From Lunularia cruciata (taxonomy: Eukaryota; Streptophyta; Marchantiopsida; Lunulariales; Lunulariaceae), in contig OX419756.1 of the NCBI GenBank assembly GCA_948567375.1, positions 3,415,001 through 3,479,000 on the forward strand: a stretch of DNA of 64,000 bases. The letters run 5' to 3'. Below the pieces are notes generated by a model. The model searched no databases, was not told the DNA's origin, and saw only the letters and a program-made list of their open reading frames with translations. A program made the position numbers and the translations under genes. Shown one piece after another: positions 23,111 to 34,450 of the stretch (positions are counted from its first letter, which is position 1; each line of letters starts with the position of its first letter).

Positions 23111-23254
23111 AGTGATTTCAAAGGTATCCTTGTGGAGGAAGGATCGGCACGGTATGGTCAATTCACGATGGTGAATGCGGATCACATCTCATTGTGCCAA
23201 CCTGAAACCCGGAAATCCAACTCTTACACACGTTTGATAAACTTTGTTGAGCAG
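23111..23254 (+). CDS. Exon: hydrolase C-terminus with catalytic His region
   Basis: This 48-codon exon lies between acceptor TACAG and donor CAG|GTACGT. It encodes EEGSARYGQFTMVNADHISL. The segment ending in DHISLC is the conserved catalytic-His strand of SERAC1-type hydrolases (usual form DHxxIC). No frame lesion is seen. Confidence 0.75.
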
Positions 23255-23429
23255 GTACGTTTCAAGTTCGTTGCTGGACAGGTTCTCTAACCTCTATCTT
23301 GTCTGTCAGAATATATTTCTATTCAAGTTGGCTTGATATGCTAGAAAATATTTTGAAGAAGTTTTCGCACATATTTTACTTTCATCACAACTAGTTTAAT
23401 CAACCTATGTCCATTATGCAATGTTTCAG

Positions 23430-24095
23430 GTTACTGGAATGGTGCGAGAACCCCGAAACTGGCCACATTCTACAAGAGGCCTGAACACATATGCACCACT
23501 TCCGGACCTAGAGGCAAGCGTTCGGGAAGCGTTGGAAGAGAAAGATGTAGTTTTGTTGTATGGCAATCCCGGAAGTGGTAAATCCACTCTGGCCAGATAC
23601 ATAAGAGATTACTACTCACATAGTCCTCATGAACTGCGAAGCAGGAACAAAGTCGCAAGTGGATCTAGCCGGGATGTTCCGCTTTCTGAACCCAGAAAGT
23701 GGATCATCGTTTTCTTGGAATGTGGATCCGGGGCGGACGTGGGATCCAAGCTGTCAGAACTTTTCCATAGCCTTGGTTCAATGGCAAGTTCCAGGTTAGA
23801 CTACAGTTCAGATCAAATTGTTCTCATCACACAAGAAATACGATCTGTACTCAAAATGCAAGAAACTTTGATAATCCTGGATGACGTATGGGAACAGCAT
23901 TTCATCAAAGCTTTCGTTGCTGACCTTGCGTTTGATTTACACCATCAAGTGAAATTTCTAATCACCTCCAGACTTTCCACCATATGGAATTCTTCAGTTC
24001 GCATAAAAGTTCCACCGGTCAGCTTGGAGAACGCAGAACGTATCCTGGCTGCGGATGCAGGATTTCCCCATCTCGAACTGCCCTCGGACTTGAAG
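23430..24095 (+). CDS. Exon: NB-ARC first half (P-loop, kinase 2, RNBS-B)
   Basis: The acceptor TTTCAG precedes 23430; a donor AAG|GTTTGA follows 24095. The protein contains the Walker A GNPGSGKSTLA (about 23562-23594), LIILDDVW (kinase 2/Walker B, about 23869) and KFLITSRL (RNBS-B, about 23952). These are the nucleotide-binding and hydrolysis elements of the STAND ATPase switch used by plant NLRs. All key residues are present. Confidence 0.85.
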
Positions 24096-24344
24096 GTTTG
24101 AGTTGCAATAACCTGCTAGTTCCATGATTTACTGCAACAGGCTAAATTGTCCAACTTCTCTCTCTGTACTTAATATTGTAGTTATTTCATTTGATGAGAT
24201 AACGTGTAACTTGACGGAGTTGCTGCGTAGCCGCTGCTATGATATGAAGAATTATTTGTCGTATCAAGCAAAGTTTATCCAAATTGGAATATTGCTTGAC
24301 ACATATGTTTGCTGATTGCATCCAGTGGTACAAAACACTTGCAG

Positions 24345-25267
24345 GTTACTGTTGATCTTTTGATAAAACGAACAGAGTGTAATCCATTGGCTCTGGCGAT
24401 GGTAGGATCGAGAATATGCAAGAACAACAACGAGGATCCCAAGGAGTGGATTCAGGTGACAAAGGATTACTCCAGCACCATCATTGGCCTCGGAGAAGGC
24501 GCAGATTCACATTTCACACCAGTATTTGATTCTCCGTATGGAAGAAATATTGGAGAAACATTGTTGTTGACATACAGACACTTGTCTCAGGACGTTAGAC
24601 GTCTGCTTATTTTGATCACGAACTGTGATGGGAAAAGCATTCCCCGGCATGTTGTGCGCAAGCTGCACGCAAGAATTCAACCCCAAGAAGCAGGAAATCT
24701 GGTGATATTTAACAATCACGTCAAAAAATTGACAGAAGATGGTACTATGCTGCAAGTCAACGCCGCTTCGACTATAATGTTTGATCCGACACTGTCTATC
24801 AGTACCTCGCAGCCATACGTGTTCAGTCCCTATAACTATGAAACCCTGGGGTTTCATGAGTTGCAACGGGAGTTCGTCAACAAACACAATGAAACGAGGA
24901 ATAATGTCATGAACGTGATGGATTCCTTAATGGGTACCTGTCGCGGTGGAACATCCTCTGTACAAATCACGCTAGATGAACACCGCGGCGCCATCAAGGA
25001 GGTTCTTGCACTTTGCATTCTTTATTTAAGGAAGCCGTATGCAATGAGAGCCGCCGAATACCTGGGAATACGTGATCCAGATTTCAGTCTTTTCAAGGAA
25101 CAACGGGTTGTACTAGGACCCCTTGTTACTGTGTTGTGTGAGCAACTCTCAGAGGACGAAGGGCGAAATCACGAAAACTCAGAGAGTGAGGAGGAGAGCA
25201 ACCAATCGTCAAAGAGAGAGTAGAGGTCGAAGCGGACTTGGACAAATCGGTTTGTTGTGCGAAGCAG
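24345..25267 (+). pseudogene. Exon: NB-ARC second half (GLPLA-type motif, winged helix) and acidic linker
   Basis: It starts after TTGCAG. ECNPLALAMVGSRI is the GLPLA-type motif; LLLTYRHLSQDVRRLLILI matches the ARC2/winged-helix start. A clear MHD motif was not found. The exon ends with an acidic Ser/Glu stretch. In the main frame a TAG occurs at 25219-25221. One frame over, the coding continues as VEVEADLDKSVCCAKQ to a good donor CAG|GTAAGG at 25267/25268 that joins the next exon in phase. This implies a one-base indel near 25180-25215. Confidence 0.7.
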
Positions 25268-25858
25268 GTAAGGGAAGAATATTTCCTCCAGGATATATCA
25301 GTTCAAGTTGACGAGGAAGTGGAAACATGCGCGGAAAAATGTAGTGACATTGGCTCATTTCACCTAGTAAATGCATGAAACCAAATATTCGAACCTTATT
25401 TGTAAACATAAAAGGTAACTACGAATTCTCTGAACATGAAAATTTTAGTAATTTTCTTATTTGGTAAGAATCGAGTCTACGGCTGTTTTATGTTATTTTT
25501 GTCTACGCCCATTGGGGAGATATTAAGCCGTACATCTCTTACCTGCTCTTGTGGAATTCCTCATGAACTCCTTGCAATACATAATTTTGCAAATGAACAA
25601 CCACGGACGGGCGTCACTGACTATTTCATTTCATGACGTGTAATTCTTTCTGCTAGAGATCTTATTTTAGTGAATGACTTTAGTGGACATGTAGGATATA
25701 CATAGAGTTGAAATGGTGCAACCTTTTACTAGGTAATTTTGCAACTCTCACTTTGAGTTTTTGAATTTGACTATAATGAGAAACTAGAATCAGCACAAAT
25801 TGATCTTGTGTAGTTTTGCTCATAATGAGAAGAAGTGAACGCATTCTCCCTTGCGCAG

Positions 25859-28800
25859 GTAATGATCAAGATCGTTTGCAACGGTGAACTCCATGATGAT
25901 AGTCTTGTAACTTTGCTGTCCTCTTTCAAGTTTGGGCCCGCCATTGCCACCGTGTTACACAACCTTTACTACTCAAAGCTACGTTCAACACTGGAGGGTC
26001 ACATTCCCAGGACGATACAGAATTTGGTCAGTTCGTCGCACGGAGATATAAACCAATCGCCGCCAATCCAGGCACTTCACTTGTGTTGTCTTTCAAAGCT
26101 AGCGTGGCTCTCCGCTCCTCGACAAGAGATTCAAGCATTCCCCGGTGCCATTAAGGCAGTGGTGAATTCCTACTGGCCTGATCATGAGGATTGTTTTGTC
26201 CTCTCCATTTACAAACTAGACACTTTGACTGGTTTGGCCGTGGACGCTGTAGCTCGGAAGAAAATAGGAGAAGTCAGTGGCGCCATTCCGAAGATGCTGT
26301 CTTTGATCCACAAGGAAAGCGGCGATATTGCTTCACAGGAGGCATTGATGCGAGTTCTGCAAAATTTGACAGCGGAAAATGAGTCGAATAAAAAGCAGAT
26401 TGTGGAACAGCATGGCGCTGTTGAAGGATTGATGAAGCTCTTGGATGGTGAGAAGAGCTCCAAGTTCCTTCAACATTTGGCATATACCCTAGGGAATGTG
26501 GCAACCGGAACCGAAGGACAGAAGAAAATAGGAGAAGTGAGTGGGGCCATCCCGAAGCTGCTGTCATTGATCCACAAGAAAAGCGGCAATATCGATCAAC
26601 AGGAGGCATTGATGGGAGTTGTGGAGAATTTGACAGGGGGAAATGAGTCAAATAGAAAGCAGATTGTGGAACACCATGGCGCTGTTGAAGGATTGGTGAC
26701 GCTCTTGGATGGTGAGAAGAGCTCCAAGTTCCTTCGACATTTGGCGTGTACACTAGGGAATGTGGCAAGCGGAACCGAAGGAAAGAAGAAAATAGGAGAA
26801 GTGAGTGGGGCCATCCCGAAACTGCTGTCATTGATCCACAAGAAAAGCGGCGATATTGCTCAACAGGAGACATTGATGGGAGTTCTGCAGAATTTGACAT
26901 GGGGAAATGAGTCAAATATAAAGCAGATTGTGGAACAGCATGGCGCTGTTGAAGGATTGGTGAAGCTCTTGGATGGTGAGAAGAGCTCCAAGTTCCTTCA
27001 ATTTTTGGCATATACACTAGGGGATGTGGCAATCGGAACCGAAGGAGAGAAGAAAATAGGAGAATTGAGTGGGGCCATCCCGAAGCTGCTGTCATTGATC
27101 CACAAGGAAAGCGGGGATATTGCTTCACAGCAGGCATTGATGAGAGCTTTGAGGAATTTGACAGGGAGAAATGAGTGAATATTAAGCAGATTGTGGAACA
27201 GCATGGCGCTGTTGAAGGATTGGTGAAGCTCTTGGATGGTGAGAAGAGCTCGAAGTTCCTTGAACACTTGGCAGTTACACTAGGGAATGTGTCAATCGAA
27301 GGAGCGCAGAAAATAGGAGAAGTCAGAGGGGCCATTCCGAAGCTGCTGTCATTCTTCCACAAGGAAAGCGGGGATATTGCTTCACAGGAACCATTGATGA
27401 GAGCTTTGAGGAATTGGACAGCGACGCATGAGTCAAATAGAAAGCAGATTGTGGAACACCATGGCGCTCTTGAAGGATTGGTGAAGCTCTTGGATGGTGA
27501 GAAGAGCTCCAAGTTCCTTGAACATTTGGCATTTACAGTAGGGAATGTGGCAATCGGAACCGAAGGAAACAAGAATATAGGAGAAGTCAGTGGGGCCATT
27601 CCGAAGCTGCTGTCATTGATCCACAAGGAAAGCGGGGATATTGCTTCACAAGAGGCACTGATGAGAGCTTTGAGGATTTTGACAGGGGAACATGAGTCAA
27701 ACAGAAAGCAGATTGTGGAACACCATGGCGCTGTTGAAGGATTGGTGAAACTCTTGGATGGTGAGAAGAGCTCCAAGTTCCTTGAACATTTGGCAGCTAC
27801 GCTAGGGAATGTGGCATTAGGAATCGAAGGAGCGCAGAAAATAGGAGAAGTCAGTCGGGCCACTCCGAAGCTGCTGTCATTGATCCATAAGGAAAGCGGG
27901 GATATTGCTTCACAGGAGGCATTGATGATAGCTTTGACGAATTTGACATCCAGCCATGAGTCAAATAGAAAGCAGATTGTGGAATGCCCTGGCGCTGTTG
28001 AAGGACTGGTGGATCTCTTGGATGGTGAGAAGAGCTCCATGTTTCTTATACGTTTGGCATGTACACTAGGGGATGTGGCAACGGGAATCGAAGGAGCGCA
28101 GAAAATAGGCGAAGTCAGTGGGGCCATCCCGAAGCTGTTGTCATCGATAGAGAAGGAAAGCGGGGAGAATGTTTTACAAGAGGCATTGATGGTAACTTTG
28201 TGCAATTTGACCTGGAGCAATGGGTCGAATCAAAAACAGATAGTGGAACACCCTGGGGCTGTTGAAGGACTGGTGAATCTCTTAGATGGTGAAAAGAGCT
28301 CCATGTTCCTTGAACTTTTGGCACGTATACTAGGGAATGTGGCAATCGGAACCGAAGTAAAGAAGCAAATAGGAGAAGTCAATGGGGCCATTCCAAAGCT
28401 GCTGTCATTGATTCTCAAAGAGGACGGTAGTCCAGAATCACAAGAGGCACTAATGAGAACTTTACGACAATTAGCCATGTTGGAGGCTAATCGGATCCAG
28501 ATCATGGAGTATACTGGCGCTCTCGAGGGATTAGTGAAACTTATTGATGTTGGTAAGGGTTATGGGTACCTGAACGAGGTTTGTGGGACAATATATTCCC
28601 TGGCTATTGAAAGTGAAGGTGGGATGAGGACAGGGAATGTTCCTGGAGCTATTTCCAAGATGATATCACTCGTCTTGCAAGATGATGGGAATATCCCATA
28701 TAACGTTCAAGAGACATTAGTGTTAGCCTTGCAGCGTTTAATGGTGATCAAGGGCAATCGAAGGCAGATTCTAGAAAATCGGGGAGCACTAGAGGGATTG

Positions 28801-29013
28801 TTGCAACTCGTGGATAGTTGGAAGAGCTCTCGGTACCTTGAAGGGGTGGCATCCATATTGGCTACAGTGGCAATCGACGCTGAAGGTACCCAGTACGCAG
28901 GAGTAGTTTCTAGAGCTATATCCAAGCTCGTAATCTCCGTCTTACAAGATAACGACAGTGGTGTATTTGACTCGAAGTTGGTAGAATCGTTGCTTGTTCG
29001 TTGCTTAATCTAG
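25859..29013 (+). pseudogene. Exon: armadillo repeat array, C-terminus
   Basis: The acceptor TGCGCAG is at 25852-25858. About 130 residues of helical sequence lead into ten to eleven near-identical 88-residue units (each two ARM repeats). The unit starts are near 26258, 26522, 26786, 27050, 27307, 27571, 27835, 28099, 28363, 28624 and 28891. Typical unit text is GEVSGAIPKLLSLIHKESG, HGAVEGLVKLLDGEKSS and LGNVA-GTEG. The last two to three units are more diverged and end at a TAG (29011-29013). Around 27174-27178 one base is missing compared with sister units (GAGTGAAT for GAGTCAAAT), creating a stop and a frame change. By family, ARM arrays form a superhelix for protein binding. Confidence 0.85.
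26258..28890 (+). repeat. 264-bp in-frame tandem repeats coding for paired ARM repeats
   Basis: Eight of the ten spacings are 264 bp or differ only by the one-base loss and a two-codon deletion (257 bp between units 4 and 5). The others are 261 and 267 in the older 3' units. DNA identity between inner units is high, so they spread by recent unequal exchange. The array makes a spurious long open frame on the other strand. Confidence 0.85.
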
Positions 29014-29046
29014 CTGGGCCCACTTAAAGAGCTTGAAGGCCTTCTG

Positions 29047-29052
29047 AATAAA
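29047..29052 (+). terminator. Candidate poly(A) signal of the NLR-like gene
   Basis: AATAAA lies 34 bases after the stop codon at 29013. Plant near-upstream elements are loose, so this is only a candidate. Confidence 0.4.
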
Positions 29053-29059
29053 CATGAAG

Positions 29060-31200
29060 CTCATTGTGGAATTTTAAAGCCTAAGAACAGTCCGAACATA
29101 TACAAAAGGTGCTCCGTGCGTAACATGTTTGGCAACGAGCTTGATGATATGAAACCTTTTACTTTAACATGGAGGCCATAAGTAAGAACGGAAAGAACTG
29201 CCAAGTCGCTTTTCAAAACAAGGTCCTGTTAAGTCACACTCTGATTTTTGAAACTTTATCGGGGCCTTATTGCGGAATAGTGAAGTAAGGGAATGAACGT
29301 GGGGGAAGTAGATCCGGGGTTAATGAAGGAAAAGGGAACTTGCATTTCGAATCGCCTATCGACGGACAGGTCAATGAATCCGTTTTAAGAATTCAAACAA
29401 TCTTCTTTTTAAATCTAAAATTTATTTATTTTAAATTTATATATTTTCCAAGTATGATAGGATCATTTGCAAGTTTTTATATTGATATCAATTGGATTTA
29501 AAAATTGGTTATTAAAATTATATATTTGGAATTAAAAACATATTCCACAATGATAATATATACAGTACAAGAAACATATTGGTTTGTCCACTATGATATA
29601 GATTTGGAACTGAGTATATGTAGCAGATTATTGAAGTGTGAGTGACTTAATAAGATAAAAAGAAATTTCTAGTTGTAAGAATTGGAAACGATTGCATCTA
29701 TGTATTCACTAAATTTTGATTATTTCAAATTTTTTGTACACCTCAAGATCATAAATAAGAAGAAAACTTAAATATGCAAACGTATGTATGATATTCCAAA
29801 TTCTCCAAATTTATGATATTCCAAACATTTTGTACTTTTCAAGGAAAAATTGGACAATCTGATTCAGCTATTTAGATTTTTAGTTTGAACTATTTGGAAA
29901 TTTGAAATAAAATTCCAAACTTTATGACATAAGGTAAAATATTATTTGTTGAATTTAATTATCACGTATATTGCATTTAACTGGAGATAAGTAATACTTG
30001 CTCCATTAGCCGAAGAAATATCTGACTGATTAAATAGTAAAAACAGAAAATTATTAGTATTCACAGAATGAAAATTCTAAAGTCGTTTATATTTAACTTA
30101 GATACTTTAAAAATTTAAAAAAAAAAAAAAACAGTGAATCAAGGAATTTTATATAATCAAAATCTAACTAAAGATCTATGAATCATATGCTCAATATTGC
30201 AATCCTCGCGAAATTATCAACAGAGTCCTCCAGCTGAGATCTCCGGACATGCAGTCCTATCTTCTTCGGTATCGATGGCTTTCCTTCCAAAGGTACATAG
30301 ATGGACCCGAAGAGGCTATGATAGAAAGAGAATACTATACAAGAAAGAGAAGAGGTGATCGACATTTGATGTCTATGGTGCAACTGAATCAGAAGTGTTG
30401 ATCTTGCTAATATATTCGGTAAAAAGAAGGAATTTGTACTTAAAATACTGGAGCGGTTTTGAAGGGCTGTATCAATCTTGCAAAACTTGTACAAGTCATG
30501 ACATGATTTCAACGCAAATAGAATGCCTGTCAAGCTTGGCAGAAGACATTCTGAAGTTGACCTAACGGAGTTCAACACGGCCGACCTCACCTGGCCATGG
30601 CTAGTTGAGCTAAATTTATATGGGATTCCAAATTTCATGAGTGATTTTCTCGGCTCTGCAATCCAGGAAGAATGAAACTTCCTCGATCCTACACGAAGGG
30701 GTGCTAATCTCCGGTTCTGTAACGAGCATAGCTACCAGAAAGAATCCTGCAACATGTTAACGAGGTGTTTCGAGGTCGCCAAACAAAACTGGCATGCGCA
30801 GGAACTCTGGTTTTCATCAAAAGGTAAACGCATGAGTTGCAAAGGCTTACCGGGGGTGTCGGGTAATGCATGAGCTTAGTTAGAGGTATAGGTACATCTA
30901 ACTTTCCCAGATTTCATGACGTGTGGAGGAGAAGGGAACATATGGCACCTCCCCATCTTACGAAGGATTAGTCTTTTGCTGCATCAAGAAAAGGAAATCC
31001 CACTAATTAAACTATAGAAGTCATATTATAGTCGGTCTATCCCCGGATATTATGTAGATGATGAACGTTTAATCGTGCAATCAATCTTGTTGCAGTGATA
31101 GATTTCAATTGTATATGGAAAAGAATAAGTGAACTTGGTAGCCCGCAAGATAAATATCTCCATTGGTGTGGTACACAGAGGCACAAGGTATATTTTTCAA
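29060..31200. other. Intergenic region, AT-rich then mixed
   Basis: 29390-30180 is strongly AT-rich, with an A run at about 30115-30132. 30180-31000 has more even composition. The minus-strand open frame at 30183-30638 has no recognisable motif, and I do not call it a gene. Confidence 0.4.
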
Positions 31201-31242
31201 GGTAAGATTGACAAGTTTAGTTTGGTAATCAATCAGAGGATG

Positions 31243-31521
31243 CTAGGTTGCAAACAAAGCAAGTTTGGTGCCAAATAGCTTGAAGAGCGCTTGGAAAAGC
31301 TTACCAATGAATTCAAGATCATGGTTGGAGATCCTTTGGCATCCCATGGTGATTGAAATAGTTTCAAAATAAATATTGGCAAGTTTTAGAACATCCATAG
31401 TATCCACAATGGGTGTCAAATGAATCTTATTGCTAAATTTATCATCAAACACCATAATGGCGGTATAGCTATGATTTATCTTGGGCAAGAATACAATAAA
31501 GTCAAGATTTACATGTTCCAT
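31243..31521 (-). pseudogene. Gypsy integrase core fragment
   Basis: The minus frame shows LDFIVFLPKI, IMVFDDKFSNKIH and FQALFKLFGTKLAL, the N-terminal half of a gypsy integrase catalytic core. The second catalytic Asp region (usual SDRD) reads ISNHDLEF. It is a fragment: no RNase H or zinc-binding domain precedes it. Instead AT-rich sequence follows on the high-coordinate side, as at 54365-54512. Confidence 0.7.
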
Positions 31522-31779
31522 GGCTCACTATTGGCATCAGCTAAATATTCAACTAAAATATGAGCAAATTACAACACATATATAAATCAAAAGAATAATT
31601 TTCTATAACTTTATTACTAACTGCATAAATAAATACTCTAATTGGAGATAAATGACAATAAACATTTGATGAAAGTGGATAAAACTAATTTAACATTAAG
31701 AAATTCAGAAGACTTAATTATATAGAAGTAACAAGTGAACATGAAGTTTAGTATCGTTCTCATAGATTATACTCAAAGA

Positions 31780-32395
31780 CGAGTAAATCATCATTCATTT
31801 AATATGATATTATCCTCTATTGTAGTGGTATGGTGATACCTGATATGTCATCTATATCTATCATCTCAATTACGCTCAGATTTATATCCCAGCTCCTCAA
31901 CATCAATCTCTTTCTACACTTGTCATGATAACTAACAACAATACGATGATCATCACATAGTGCATAGAGAGAATGAATCATAATTTTAGGAGATAAAAAA
32001 GAGTATAGGCATGTGATCAAACTATAGGCTTATCATCATTACCCTTGTCTTCAATCATCCAAGTCAAAATAAGGATTCCAAATATAAATACCATCTATTT
32101 TGCATTTTGTATTAGTATATTTTTTCTTATCCACATTCCAAGAACTGTAAGTAATGTATGCACTGATTTTCTCTATGGATAAAACATGTTGTTAAAAATA
32201 ATCCAACTTGCCTGATATCATACCATAAACTCTATGAGAAATATTCACTAAAAAGGAGAAAAATACAAGAAGAAATAAAAAATTCTTTATAATCAAATCC
32301 CCAAAATTCAAAAGTATTGAAATGTTAAAGTGATTTTGAAATAAAAATTCTATTTTAAAATGATAAAAAAATAAATATAGATTATTAAAAGCATT
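31780..32395 (+). repeat. Repeat A, copy 2, left part
   Basis: This shares ATTATCCTCTATTGTAGTGG, the CATCTATATCTATC region and TTTATAATCAAAT with the other copies. It is cut at AAAAGCATT (32387-32395) by the minus-strand gypsy element and resumes at 45267 with CTCAAACATAAAATGATGA. The uninterrupted arrangement is seen at about 55360. Confidence 0.75.
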
Positions 32396-32500
32396 GTTGA
32401 GCGTATATACATTGCTACACAACATACATCGCTGTCAACATCATACACTATAGAAACACAACTCACACATAAGTCATACATAGACTCTAAAGTGTCAAAA

Positions 32501-32944
32501 TAATCAGATTGCTTACCACTCTCAACTCAACTCAGATTAGTACTCGATCTATCACTCTATAAACTGCCAACAACTGGGCATTGATTACAATCATACCACA
32601 CCCACTCAAGCATAGAGAATCTAGATGACGCTCGCCGACCTCTATCCACCATAGCTAGGAACTCGAAGGCTCAACATTAGAGAAGTGAGCTCTCTAGAGT
32701 TGCACTTTGAAAGTATACCCCATGGACTCGAGCTAGGTCTGAACACTAACGGTCCTGCTGACGGCACACTCGATGGTGTGAACGGTGCAAAGTGACGGTG
32801 GGCCCCACTATGAAGTCAGTACCCTGAAAACCAAATTTGACTGTCAGAAAGTAGTCTCTGAGAAACTGCCAAAATAACTCTAACTACTATCACTAGAAAT
32901 CCAGTGTCTAAGCATCTAGATGCGGCACTACAAATGGCGTGACA
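32501..32944 (-). repeat. 3' LTR of the methyltransferase gypsy element
   Basis: This matches 44824-45266 almost throughout. On the minus strand it starts TGTCACGCCATTTG. Its far end lacks the terminal CA of the other LTR (TAATCAG preceded by AAAA). It is flanked on both sides by direct copies of an element-internal 80-95 bp segment (32401-32496 and 32953-33032, landmark CTATAGAAACACAACTCACA), an unusual arrangement. Confidence 0.8.
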
Positions 32945-33203
32945 GTTGTCATGCGTATATACATCGCTGTCAACATCATACACTATAGAAACACAACTCA
33001 CACATAAGCCATACATAGACTCTAAAGTGCCACAATCGCCCCCCTAGCTGGCGGTTAGGCCCCTCTAACTCCAGATAGCCATCTACTCTAAGTATATGGT
33101 ATACCCTCTCATGGGCAAAGATCAAGAGGCCGGGTGCTATGGAGCCCCATCGTTAGTTGCCTATCTGCAATCTATACCATATAAAGAATGAACTAGCTAT
33201 AGG

Positions 33204-33360
33204 TCAAGTATATCTAGGACATAACCACTGTCCCTGAGGAACCACCGTGAGGGGAGGAGTCATACATGCCATATGCCATCCTCTCAAACAACTATCACAC
33301 ACTAACATAGTAGCAGCTCCACCAAAAGAGCCACATAACATACACCTCAAGCCTGCACGT
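33204..33360 (-). pseudogene. PHD-finger module downstream of gypsy integrase
   Basis: The minus frame 33204-33503 encodes a short beta-rich linker (VLEGHDGVVWKDHMRNCVPC) and then CMLCGSFGGAATMLVCDSC, LRGWHMAC and QWLCPRY. This is the Cys4-His-Cys3 pattern CX2C-X11-CX2C-X4-HX2C-X14-CX2C with the last Cys changed to Tyr (33210-33212). By family, PHD fingers read histone H3 tails or coordinate protein contacts. Its place after the integrase is where chromoviruses carry a chromodomain, so a role in choosing integration sites is a reasonable inference. A RING-like variant is less likely given the W two residues before the late Cys. Confidence 0.75.
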
Positions 33361-33875
33361 ACAAGTGCCAAGCTTGGGTCCATAGTACCATCAATGTTTG
33401 GGAGGTGGCATGGCACACAATTGCGCATATGATCCTTCCAAACAACACCATCATGTCCTTCTAACACAAGGACTCTAGATGGCAAAACCTTGCGCACTCT
33501 CAAGATAGTACGACCTGTAGAAACATCAAGTGTCGTTGGTGCTATCTACTGTAGATATACATAGTCGCCTGGATGAAATCAACGGATCGAGGGTCTATAA
33601 CCTCCTCCTCAAATGGTAGCATAGCGTAAAGTATCTCTATGCTGAGCAATGGCCAAGTTCTCAAAGGCCATCGGCATCACTCTCCGAAAGATCTCTACCC
33701 ATTGAGAACATGCGCTCATCCATACATCGGGGTCATCCAAGTCCAACACTATAGTAGCATCTTGACGAATGGCTGCAAGTAAATCAAGATCTCATCCATA
33801 GAGTAGAAAAAGAAGGAGAGAAGGATGCTAAGGAGGCTTACCGGCTGAACCGATAGCCCATGGCCAACCAAGATC

Positions 33876-34450
33876 TCAATCTCCCAAGTGGCCCCTCTGC
33901 AAACCATAATTTTGCAATCCTCTCTTCACCGTCTGAACCACTCTCTCTGCTAAGCCATCTGCCTCAAAGTGATCTCGGGATGTAGTATGATGATCAATCA
34001 AAGCCTTGTCACACAAGACCTGAAGCTCCCCCAAGAACTCTATACCTTGATCAATCACAACCTCAACTAGTGCACCAAAATGACTAAGAACTCGATCCAG
34101 GAATGAGTAAGCTGTCCCTTCACTAGACTTGTCAAGAAGTGCCACCAACTCAATCCACTTGGAGAAGTGCTCCACCATCACCAAAACATAGCGATGATGT
34201 CTCACAGTCAGCGGTAAAGGTCCGACAAAGTCCAAACTCCAACGATAACCCAATCCTATGATAGGTAATGGGTGTAACTGTGGCGTAGGAGCATTGAATG
34301 ATGCTCTAACTTGGTCACAAACCACACATCTGGCAACAAACTACTGTACCTGGTCTGCATACCATGCCACCAATAATGACTTTGGAGTAAGCTATATGTA
34401 TGCTTTACTCCAAAATGTCCTAGCTCCTCATGAGCATGACGGACCAACTA
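33876..34450 (-). pseudogene. Integrase of the methyltransferase gypsy element
   Basis: The zinc-binding start HEELGHFGVKHTYSLLQ (34256-34447) and the Cys pair in VVCDQVR are present. The core (33876-34325) has SLDFVGPLP (first Asp), VVIDQGIEF (second Asp) and EADGLAERVVQTVKRGL (Glu region). This is a DDE integrase that inserts the element DNA. The frames are shifted between the zinc-binding and core regions. It continues towards the PHD module across several stops. Confidence 0.85.

Larger units (their letters stand above)
21992..29013 (+). pseudogene. Alpha/beta-hydrolase - NB-ARC - ARM repeat protein (NLR-like), disrupted
   Basis: Five exons are visible: 21992-22738, 23111-23254, 23430-24095, 24345-25267 and 25859-29013. 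Introns have GT...AG borders and all lie in phase 0. Domain order is a SERAC1/lipase-like alpha/beta-hydrolase, an NB-ARC ATPase switch and a long armadillo array. By family, this is an intracellular immune-receptor-like protein: bryophytes have hydrolase-type NB-ARC proteins, normally with LRRs. Here ARM repeats hold the sensor position. Lesions are TAA at 22196-22198 in the hydrolase, a frame change near 25180-25220 and a one-base loss at about 27175. They argue for a pseudogene or damaged allele, or assembly errors. The true start codon is not identified. Confidence 0.8.

Noticed and set aside
26274-28220. A 648-codon open frame on the minus strand
   Set aside because: It lies opposite the ARM array. 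A 264-bp repeat without stops on the reverse strand makes a long frame automatically, and its protein is Ser/Pro-rich with no domain.
26258-28890. CRISPR-like array
   Set aside because: The repeats are 264 bp, contiguous and protein-coding. There is no repeat-spacer structure.
30183-30638. 151-codon minus-strand frame
   Set aside because: No recognisable motif, no splice or promoter context, and composition like the spacer.
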